Part shown: positions 8,106-13,158 of the stretch, piece after piece
Position numbering within the stretch: the stretch's first letter is position 1
Layout of the letters: each line of letters starts with the position of its first letter
Assembly (NCBI GenBank): GCA_964545665.1
Contig: CAZJGF010000040.1
Span: forward strand, 1 to 13,607
Direction of reading: 5' to 3'
DNA length: 13,607 bases
Source: CAZJGF01 sp964545665
GTDB lineage: Bacteria; Chloroflexota; Dehalococcoidia; GIF9; AB-539-J10
Program-made: the position numbers and the translations under genes
Notes under the pieces: model-generated
Database searches by the model: none
What the model saw: the letters and a program-made list of their open reading frames with translations, nothing else
Told to the model about the DNA's origin: nothing

Positions 8106-9287
8106 TCAGGAATCAAATTCAGTGAAGGAGAAAGAGTCCTCCGGCAATACACTCTTCCCCTCTGGTATAACCTTCTTAATCACTCCCCTGCCATACCTTT
8201 GCTGAAGCCGATTCATCGCCAGTTTCAGTCTTTCCCTGCGTTTCGATGCCTTGCTCAGAAATGAAGCCTGCTTCGCTTCCTCAGGGCAAAAATCAGTTAA
8301 GGTCAGCCTCATTTCACTCACCTGAGCCATAAATCTCGCCTTCTCCAGGCAGCGTTTCAACTGGCGTAACATTATCTCCCTGGAGGACGTTGCCTCTTTG
8401 AAATGAAACGTTCGTTGAACAACATGGCCGTTAGTGAAAGTTAGAGACGCGGTTAGCTGGCAACAGCACTGCCAGCGCTGCTTCAATTGACAGATTAATC
8501 GGTCTAGAATCTCGTCAGCCCCATTCAAAATGAGAGCAAGATTTTCTGCTGGAGGCTCAAAGTAAAGCTCTTCTTTCATGATCTCTGGCATCTTGCCGGG
8601 CGTAAGCCTTGAATCATCAATGCCGCCTGCTAGCTCCCATAGCTTTTGGCCTTCTGCACCGAACTGAAGATTGACTGCCTCGCATGGCAACTTTGCCAGC
8701 TCGCCCATCCTGTAGATACCAAAGAGTTTGAGCCTTCTCGCTAATTCGAACGAGGCAGGTAGCAAGTCTACAGATAAATCTTGCAGGAATCCCCTTTCGT
8801 CACCATCCGGAATTACAAGAGGCCCGCCTGGCCCGGCAGCCTGACTGGCCACCCAGGCCACAAATTTACTTGAGGCAACCCCTGTAGACATACGGAAGCA
8901 AGTTTCTCTCCTGATAGCTCCTTCCAGCTCTTCGATGAAGCGGTGCTCATCATGCTCCGAAGCGACATTTAGAAACACGCAGTCCCTGACCGTCGCCTCT
9001 ACCACCGGGCTGTAATCAGCAAGCAAGCGTAGAATGTGCCTGAAGGCATCGCTGTATTTATCCTCGGCCAGAGGCAGGAATATTCCCCGGGGACATAAAA
9101 CATAAGCCTGGCGTAACGGCATGCCTCGTTTGACCCCGCATCTCATGGCCTCTTCTGAGGCATCATAGATGGCTCCTGACTCATAGGGGAAGCCTCCTAT
9201 GATAACTGACTTACCAGCTAATGCGTTGTTGGCCCCCGATTCAACCTGGACAGCGAAGCTGGCAAAGAAAAGACACCCAATCCTCAT
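8106..9287 (-). CDS. imuB: ImuB-type Y-family polymerase homologue, catalytically degenerate
   Basis: 393-residue relative of Y-family DNA polymerases. Known ImuB proteins do not polymerise; they bind the beta clamp and recruit DnaE2 for lesion bypass. The N-terminal motif that normally carries the metal-binding Asp before FFA reads IGCLFFAS, without acidic residues. The usual S-x-D-E motif reads VRDCVFL (100-106), with Cys in place of Glu. Loss of both points to ImuB and not DinB. The palm/thumb region follows (ASSKFVAWVAS near 138-148; helix-hairpin-helix-like area at about 180-220), then a little-finger-like domain at about 230-335. QASFL at 340-344 is a plausible beta-clamp-binding motif, followed by the ImuB-like tail RRERLKLAMNRLQQRYG. 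ATG at 9285-9287 has a GAGG element upstream and lies 27 bases after lexA, in one operon with dnaE2. Confidence 0.88.
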   Translation of the reverse strand: MRIGCLFFASFAVQVESGANNALAGKSVIIGGFPYESGAIYDASEEAMRCGVKRGMPLRQAYVLCPRGIFLPLAEDKYSDAFRHILRLLADYSPVVEATVRDCVFLNVASEHDEHRFIEELEGAIRRETCFRMSTGVASSKFVAWVASQAAGPGGPLVIPDGDERGFLQDLSVDLLPASFELARRLKLFGIYRMGELAKLPCEAVNLQFGAEGQKLWELAGGIDDSRLTPGKMPEIMKEELYFEPPAENLALILNGADEILDRLICQLKQRWQCCCQLTASLTFTNGHVVQRTFHFKEATSSREIMLRQLKRCLEKARFMAQVSEMRLTLTDFCPEEAKQASFLSKASKRRERLKLAMNRLQQRYGRGVIKKVIPEGKSVLPEDSFSFTEFDS

Positions 9288-9314
9288 GCTTCAACCTCAC
9301 TGGAGATTAAGCGA

Positions 9315-9947
9315 CTAGCGGTTCAATCTTCTCAGCACGGCCACCACCCTACCCTGCACCTCCACATTCTCAGGGTCCGCGTAAATGGGCTCCATTTGCC
9401 TGTTCGCTGGCTGGAGACGAATGCGACCTCTTCCACGGTAAATCCTTTTAACCGTTGCCTCATGCTCGGCCTTCAGCCAGACAGCCACCATATCACCATT
9501 CTCAGCGGTCTGTGCCGATTCCATGACCACAATATCACCATCGCCAATAAGGGCATCAAGCATTGATGTTCCCTTGACCCTCAGGGCATAGATATTGCTT
9601 TTGCCTCCGACAACATCTGATGTCAGCTTCAGTACCTCTTCAGGTGCGCTGGCCCAGCTATCAGACTCAGGGACCGGAATCGGCTTGCCGGCAGCAATGG
9701 TCCCCAGAACAGGCACCTCGACGATTCCCCTTTCCGTAAGCTGAATGCTCCTGACAACCTCAGGATCACGGCGAATGCGGCCTTCCCTTTCCAGGACATT
9801 CAAGTGGTGCTGCACCACTGCTGTTGAACTGAGGCTGCAACCTCTGGCGATGTCCCTGACGGTCGGTGCATAGCCCCTCTCATCGATGAAGTCTCGTATG
9901 AACTTGAGGATGTTTTCTCGTGTTCCGCTGATCCCGGGCTTTCTCAT
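9315..9947 (-). CDS. lexA: LexA repressor
   Basis: SOS repressor, 210 residues as usual. The N-terminal winged helix-turn-helix (about 5-70) contains PTVRDIARGCSLSSTAVVQHHL at 28-49. The C-terminal S24 peptidase domain has the self-cleavage site Ala86-Gly87 in GTIAAGKP, nucleophile Ser128 in VKGTSMLDALIGDGD, and general base Lys167 in EATVKRIYR, so RecA-stimulated autocleavage should work. Thr127 stands where many LexA proteins have Asp before SM. ATG at 9945-9947 follows an excellent AAGGAG (complement of 9953-9958) with 5-base spacing. It is the first gene of the lexA-imuB-DUF6504-dnaE2 operon and has a consensus operator in its own promoter, indicating autoregulation. A truncated second lexA 5' end lies at 10783-10830. 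Confidence 0.95.
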   Translation of the reverse strand: MRKPGISGTRENILKFIRDFIDERGYAPTVRDIARGCSLSSTAVVQHHLNVLEREGRIRRDPEVVRSIQLTERGIVEVPVLGTIAAGKPIPVPESDSWASAPEEVLKLTSDVVGGKSNIYALRVKGTSMLDALIGDGDIVVMESAQTAENGDMVAVWLKAEHEATVKRIYRGRGRIRLQPANRQMEPIYADPENVEVQGRVVAVLRRLNR

Positions 9948-9972
9948 TTTCGCTCCTTAGCATTGTTTTTGT

Positions 9973-9984
9973 GAACGATTGTTC
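9973..9984. promoter_or_regulatory. LexA operator (SOS box)
   Basis: Palindromic GAACGATTGTTC, matching the GAAC-N4-GTTC core of the Gram-positive SOS box. It lies between the lexA -10 and the ribosome binding site, where bound LexA would block transcription. An adjoining GTTC-TAT-GAAC palindrome (9981-9991) overlaps it and may extend the site. Confidence 0.85.
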
Positions 9985-9992
9985 TATGAACA

Positions 9993-10021
9993 AGTGTATC
10001 ATCTGAAGCATTGATTGTCAA
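9993..10021 (-). promoter_or_regulatory. lexA operon promoter
   Basis: On the minus strand a perfect TTGACA (plus positions 10016-10021), a 17-base spacer and TACACT (9993-9998; four of six bases). The SOS box lies immediately downstream. It probably drives lexA, imuB, the DUF6504-like gene and dnaE2. Confidence 0.75.
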
Positions 10022-10123
10022 CAATTTCGAGGGGGACAAGGTATATTGCCGCGATGCCCAGAAAAGACCGACTCATTGCCCGCCATTCCGAGGAGCTTCC
10101 CTAGAAGCCGGGCAACATCCTCG

Positions 10124-10149
10124 GAACAATCCGCGGGATCCAGTTGTTC
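10124..10149. repeat. Inverted repeat upstream of the antitoxin gene
   Basis: GAACAA at 10124-10129 and TTGTTC at 10144-10149, with a 14-base spacer, sit just before the candidate antitoxin promoter. Ribbon-helix-helix antitoxins usually repress their own operon at such inverted repeats, so this is a candidate operator. The halves resemble SOS half-sites, but the spacing does not match a LexA box. Confidence 0.4.
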
Positions 10150-10179
10150 TTTCATTACCAGAGGAGCATTGTGTATAAT
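10150..10179 (+). promoter_or_regulatory. Candidate promoter of the RHH/MazF module
   Basis: A perfect TATAAT -10 at 10174-10179, 29 bases before the GTG start of the antitoxin gene. The -35 is poor: TTTCAT at 10150-10155 with an 18-base spacer. A weak -35 next to an inverted repeat is common for autoregulated toxin-antitoxin promoters. Confidence 0.5.
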
Positions 10180-10207
10180 AGTGTGGAAATTTATGTGGAG
10201 GTCACAA

Positions 10208-10459
10208 GTGGCAAAGAAAGTAATACAGGTACCGATGAATGAAGAGCTTTTGAGTTCGCTTGATAATATGGCTAGAAAACGAGGCCGGCCTCGATCAGAG
10301 TTAATTCGCGAGGCTTGTCAGCGATATTTGAAACAAGTTGAGTATGAGAAGATGGATGAAGTTTACGTAGAGGGATACGAGCGAATACCTGAGGAATCAG
10401 CTATAGGTGAAATTCAGGCAGCCCTGGCTGGTCAAGTTGTATCTAAGGAGACATGGTAG
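10208..10459 (+). CDS. Ribbon-helix-helix antitoxin of a MazF/PemK module
   Basis: 83-residue antitoxin and probable autorepressor. The N-terminal half is a ribbon-helix-helix DNA-binding fold: strand KKVIQVPM (3-10), helix NEELLSSLDNMARKR, turn, and helix RSELIREACQRYLKQ (29-43). The acidic C-terminal half (about 46-83) should wrap around the toxin. GTG at 10208-10210 is chosen because GGAGG (10197-10201) lies 6 bases upstream and the beta strand begins right after it. The frame stays open back to 10046, but that extension has no RHH-like sequence. Its TAG stop directly abuts the toxin ATG, giving translational coupling. It is divergent from lexA. Known RHH-MazF pairs, including mycobacterial MazE types, support the assignment. 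Confidence 0.85.
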   Translation: MAKKVIQVPMNEELLSSLDNMARKRGRPRSELIREACQRYLKQVEYEKMDEVYVEGYERIPEESAIGEIQAALAGQVVSKETW

Positions 10460-10783
10460 ATGCGCCGTGGAGAAATATGGTGGGCGAACCTACCAGCTCC
10501 AGCCGGTAGGAGGCCGGTATTATTGCTTTCACGAGATGCAGCATATGCAGTTAGAACAGCAGTGGCAGTTGCTGCTATTACTCGGACGATCCGACATATA
10601 CCAGTGGAAGTTCCACTGGACGCGGAAGACGGTATGCCGGAAGAATGTGTTGTCAACGTCGACAGCATAATGACAATACCGAAGTCGCTTTTGACCGCAC
10701 GAATTACGGTGCTTTCTCATGACAAAATAGCCCTGGTTAATAGGGCTGTTTTATTTGCGCTAGATATCGATAGCGGGAGTTGA
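10460..10783 (+). CDS. MazF/PemK-family endoribonuclease toxin
   Basis: 107-residue toxin of the MazF/PemK family; such toxins cleave RNA at short sequence motifs and arrest growth when the labile antitoxin is lost. Seen in order: RRGEIWWANL (2-11), RRPVLLLSRD with Arg18 corresponding to the catalytic Arg of MazF, VAAITRTI (37-44) with Thr41 at the catalytic Thr position, GMPEECVVNVDSIMTIPK (58-75), and a C-terminal helix. Length and motifs are complete, so it is probably active. AAGGAG at 10445-10450 lies 9 bases before the ATG, which directly follows the antitoxin stop. Immediately after the TGA stop (10781-10783) begins the right copy of the lexA-derived repeat, so the gene abuts a rearrangement junction. 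Confidence 0.9.
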   Translation: MRRGEIWWANLPAPAGRRPVLLLSRDAAYAVRTAVAVAAITRTIRHIPVEVPLDAEDGMPEECVVNVDSIMTIPKSLLTARITVLSHDKIALVNRAVLFALDIDSGS

Positions 10784-10830
10784 AACTCGAGGATGTTTTC
10801 TTGGGTCCCGCTAATCCCGTGCTTTCTCAT
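10783..10830 (-). pseudogene. 5' fragment of a second lexA gene
   Basis: The minus strand from 10830 encodes 16 residues closely matching the start of intact LexA (MRKHGISGTQENILEF against MRKPGISGTRENILKF; three differences). It has an equally good AAGGAG site (complement of 10836-10841). Homology then stops at the toxin stop codon. The frame runs on antisense through the end of the toxin gene to a stop at 10717-10719, making a possible 37-residue product. It lacks nearly all of the helix-turn-helix and the protease domain, so it cannot act as LexA. It is a remnant of a duplicated or replaced lexA allele. Confidence 0.85.
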
Positions 10831-10913
10831 CTTCGCTCCTTAGCATTTGTTCTGTGAACGATTGTTTTATGACCAAGTGTGTCACCCGAAGCATTAGTTA
10901 TCAATGATTTCGT
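10784..10913. repeat. Right copy of lexA 5'-end/promoter direct repeat
   Basis: Second copy of 9901-10030, same orientation, about 84% identical without gaps. The left edge coincides with the end of the toxin gene. The right edge fades at about 10913, near the same place where the left copy leaves the lexA promoter. Differences include transitions and transversions spread along its length, suggesting an old duplication or an allele from another strain. Confidence 0.9.
10856..10904 (-). promoter_or_regulatory. Decayed lexA promoter and SOS box
   Basis: Equivalent of the lexA control region in the right repeat copy. The operator reads GAACGATTGTTT at 10856-10867 (one change from palindromic). 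The -35 is TTGATA (complement of 10899-10904) and the -10 is CACACT (complement of 10876-10881). It is weakened but may retain some activity, which would send transcription leftward, antisense to the toxin gene. Confidence 0.55.
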
Positions 10914-11179
10914 GGAGTTGAGGCAATGCAATATGGAGCGGGAGAAAACCACCTCTTTTCCCGACCAGCCGGATGACTGGTTTTTGTTTACCTCCCCCCA
11001 CTTGCTTGCCCGGTCTACCATACTTGCCTGGGAGGCAATAATTGGTTTGGTGTTTTCCCGGGTGGTATCTAGTTACACAAAACAAGCTAATGTGACGTAG
11101 ACCGAACAAAACGGACGAATGTTACATGAGCGGCAAATACGTGTTATGTGATGTGGCACAACCCGCTTTGACTTACCTC
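10914..11179. other. Non-coding stretch between the lexA remnant and the SnoaL-like gene
   Basis: No convincing gene. Short open frames on both strands (for example minus-strand frames around 10894-11109) have no recognisable domain or ribosome binding site and overlap the repeat. ACCAG (10964-10968) and CTGGT (10977-10981) followed by TTTT form a weak plus-strand hairpin that might terminate the toxin transcript. This stretch may be decayed DNA. Confidence 0.5.
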
Positions 11180-11596
11180 CTAGCCTGCCTTAGCGCTGAG
11201 CTGTTCCATGAAGCCCAGGTTGTCCGCCTCGGTCCATTCTTCCGCGATCTTGCCGCCTGCGATGCGGAGGATACTGATCCCTGTTAGTGTCACCTGCTTA
11301 CCGGTAGGGGCGATCCCCATGTACTCACCCTTGTGTGTGCCGCGCCAACTCCAGCGGATTGCCACCTTGTCCCCTTCGGCAACCATGACCTCAATGGCGC
11401 AATTCATGTCGGCAAAGGGGGTCAACGACTCGGGCTGGAATCGTTTGTATCCCTCCAAGTCAGGCGCTACTCCGGGAGGGGCATAGTGCCAGACGAAGTC
11501 GGGGGCGAAAAGCTCGTCTATTATGGCGAAGTTCCCCTTGCCCCAGATCTCGTCATTCCAACGGCGGGCGATGGCCTTGTTTTCTTCTGTTGACAT
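11180..11596 (-). CDS. SnoaL-like (NTF2-fold) protein, ester cyclase type
   Basis: 138-residue cytoplasmic protein of the SnoaL-like/ester cyclase group of the NTF2-like superfamily, which forms small alpha/beta cones around a pocket. Visible signatures: N-terminal helix KAIARRWNDEIWGKGNFAIIDELFAPDFVWH (7-37), the strand VAIRWSWRGTHKGEYMGIAPTGK (78-100), and GISILRIAGGKIAEEWTEADNLG (106-128). Despite the name, members act in many reactions or have no known enzyme role, so the substrate cannot be inferred. ATG at 11594-11596 has an excellent AAGGAGGTGAT Shine-Dalgarno, and the gene has its own promoter (11627-11655). It sits alone between two toxin-antitoxin modules and looks like accessory cargo. 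Confidence 0.85.
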   Translation of the reverse strand: MSTEENKAIARRWNDEIWGKGNFAIIDELFAPDFVWHYAPPGVAPDLEGYKRFQPESLTPFADMNCAIEVMVAEGDKVAIRWSWRGTHKGEYMGIAPTGKQVTLTGISILRIAGGKIAEEWTEADNLGFMEQLSAKAG

Positions 11597-11626
11597 GGTT
11601 TATCACCTCCTTCTTCAGTTAACTCA

Positions 11627-11655
11627 ATGGTAATATCTGCCCTAATAGCTGTCAA
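11627..11655 (-). promoter_or_regulatory. Promoter of the SnoaL-like gene
   Basis: On the minus strand a perfect TTGACA (complement of 11650-11655), a 17-base spacer and TACCAT (complement of 11627-11632), about 30 bases upstream of the start codon. Together with the strong ribosome binding site this suggests efficient expression independent of the upstream AbiE genes. Confidence 0.6.
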
Positions 11656-11720
11656 GACAAGGCCCCCTACCACTTAGATAAGCTTCAGTTCGACTCATCT
11701 TGCGTTCGGTCAGGTTGGAA

Positions 11721-11737
11721 AGAACAAAGAAAGTTCT
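11721..11737. repeat. Small inverted repeat after the AbiEii gene
   Basis: AGAAC (11721-11725) and GTTCT (11733-11737), separated by 7 bases, lie between the AbiEii stop codon and the SnoaL-like promoter. This could be a weak terminator stem or operator; the spacing does not fit the lexA SOS box. Confidence 0.2.
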
Positions 11738-11778
11738 CGTGTGGGATTCGAAATGTGTAATGGGTTAACTATCCAAGC

Positions 11779-13158
11779 TTATGAGTAATATCGGTCCACC
11801 TCGTAGCCGACCCGTCCTGGGCAATCGAAGCCGTGCGTGTCCTTATGGGGTCGCAGTCGAGTATTATAGGTGGACCGCTTAAATTGTTTTCCGCAAAGGC
11901 TGCATTCAATAACGTACATAGCCCGGCTCCGAAATGGTCGAGCGCGAGTATATAGACTACTAGGCCTTTGCGTAGGCGGAGCGGTTAAGGAACCTGCAGG
12001 AGTAAACTCGATAGCGTGCCTCGGTCTGAATGGTGTATTGGTCACCCCAATACTCTGAACACGGTCAACTCTATAGGATCGCAACTCACTTGTCTCAACC
12101 TTTACAGCATAGAGTAGAAGGTAGCCATCTTTTGTTCGCCTTAAGCTATACGGCTCTATCAATCTCTTAGTGCCTCTGTAACCTAACTCAACACAGAGGT
12201 GATTTGCAGCTGCAAAACGAACAGACTCAAGCGGTATGCCTTGGCCCCAAACCCAGACAGTCGGCGGTGGTGCCCAAGCGACCTCTTCACCCTCGGCCTT
12301 CGGTATTGGTGAAAGCTCCTCAGGAGCTAATTTGCCAGCCAGCCACGCAAACAGACGTACAAGTTCCTGCCAGAAGTCTTCAAATGGTGGCAAGACCGGC
12401 AGTTGGTGTCCAAGCATGTTGCCCCACTCGGTTTCCAGTTCCGTCCTATAAGGAGAAGCCGCTATGGAGTCAAACGTAAACACCTGCACGCCTTTCGATT
12501 CGCATTTCTGGACGTAAACAGAATTTACCAATTCAGCATGTGAAAGAAACTCTCGGCGTCGAAATACGTTGATGATGTCGTAAAGATCTCGGGGGCGGGA
12601 ACGCTCACCCATTGCCCTAAGCTTCTCAGCAAACAACTCCTCAAAATTGTAGCACCGAACCGTCGCAGGTAGCGGAAGCTGATCAGGGTATGGGTGAGAT
12701 ATTTGTCGTAGCACTGTCGGGCGGACTACCTGCTCGGCCCCTACCAGGTCAAGCTTGATGCTAGCAACCTGCGGGGCATTTCTGGGGCCTCGGTAATATA
12801 CCCTACCTTCAACGGAATTGCCATCCGGTCGTATTCGAAGCGTGGCGGGCCTGACTCTGAAGTCGATACCTACTCGGTCATAGATCTGGTCGAAAATCTC
12901 TTGCAGGATGGGCCCCACTTCATCTGGTTGGATAGGTCCGCCCGGTAACACCGTGAAGTCTAGATCCTCAGAAAACCGATAGGTCTCTAAATAGCACTTC
13001 TTCAGACATGTGCCCCCCTTAAAGGCCCAGTGCATGGACAGCCTTGGATTCGATCCTATCCCCCAAAGCAACCACCCAATCACATAGTCCTTCTCTACAA
13101 TATCTTCTCTGAGGCCCCACTCATAAACTCTTTCATTTAGCTCTGTCCGGCTTATCAT
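11779..13158 (-). CDS. AbiEii-family nucleotidyltransferase toxin with WYL-like and zinc-finger-like C-terminus
   Basis: 459-residue toxin of a type IV AbiE module. AbiEii proteins are DNA polymerase beta-like nucleotidyltransferases; some modify tRNA ends. Residues 1-285 are the toxin domain: KGGTCLKK (47-54), SEDLDF with Asp65 and Asp67, third carboxylate Asp137 in KLDL, and AEKLRAMGERSRPRDLYDI (177-195). All key residues are present. After a Pro-rich linker (about 285-305), residues 308-385 resemble a WYL domain (FAAANHLCVELGYRG, KRLIEPYSLRR, ELRSYRVDRVQSI). Residues 414-459 carry Cys419, Cys422, His438, His442 and Cys446, like a zinc finger. Ordinary AbiEii is about 250-310 residues, so this is a fusion. 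ATG at 13156-13158 overlaps the antitoxin stop as ATGA. The frame extends 41 codons upstream, but those overlap the antitoxin gene. Confidence 0.85.
   Translation of the reverse strand: MISRTELNERVYEWGLREDIVEKDYVIGWLLWGIGSNPRLSMHWAFKGGTCLKKCYLETYRFSEDLDFTVLPGGPIQPDEVGPILQEIFDQIYDRVGIDFRVRPATLRIRPDGNSVEGRVYYRGPRNAPQVASIKLDLVGAEQVVRPTVLRQISHPYPDQLPLPATVRCYNFEELFAEKLRAMGERSRPRDLYDIINVFRRREFLSHAELVNSVYVQKCESKGVQVFTFDSIAASPYRTELETEWGNMLGHQLPVLPPFEDFWQELVRLFAWLAGKLAPEELSPIPKAEGEEVAWAPPPTVWVWGQGIPLESVRFAAANHLCVELGYRGTKRLIEPYSLRRTKDGYLLLYAVKVETSELRSYRVDRVQSIGVTNTPFRPRHAIEFTPAGSLTAPPTQRPSSLYTRARPFRSRAMYVIECSLCGKQFKRSTYNTRLRPHKDTHGFDCPGRVGYEVDRYYS

Larger units (their letters stand above)
9901..10030. 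repeat. Left copy of lexA 5'-end/promoter direct repeat
   Basis: These about 130 bases cover the first 16 lexA codons, the ribosome binding site, SOS box and promoter of intact lexA. They recur in the same orientation at 10784-10913, offset 883 bases, with no gaps and 21 mismatches by my hand alignment (about 84% identity). The two copies bracket the MazF-type toxin-antitoxin module. Confidence 0.9.

Noticed and set aside
8408..8420. GTTC-GTT-GAAC palindrome inside imuB, considered as an internal SOS box
   Set aside because: Orientation and spacing of half-sites differ from the lexA operator (GAAC-N4-GTTC) and it lies deep in coding sequence without a promoter.
10046..10207. Open-frame extension of the antitoxin gene to an upstream start, giving 137 residues
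   Set aside because: The extra 54 residues show no RHH-like pattern, cover the promoter and inverted repeat, and the internal GTG at 10208 has a strong ribosome binding site directly before the RHH strand.
10432..10720. Several open frames overlapping the MazF toxin gene on both strands
   Set aside because: The RHH and MazF reading frames have clear family motifs; the others have none and no ribosome binding sites.
10709..10830. 12-base direct repeat GTGCTTTCTCAT at 10709-10720 and 10819-10830
   Set aside because: The first lies inside toxin coding sequence and the second is the lexA' start; flanking bases do not align, so chance is sufficient.
10894..11109. 71-residue minus-strand open frame near the lexA remnant
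   Set aside because: No domain, no good start signal, and it partly overlaps the repeat; composition looks random.
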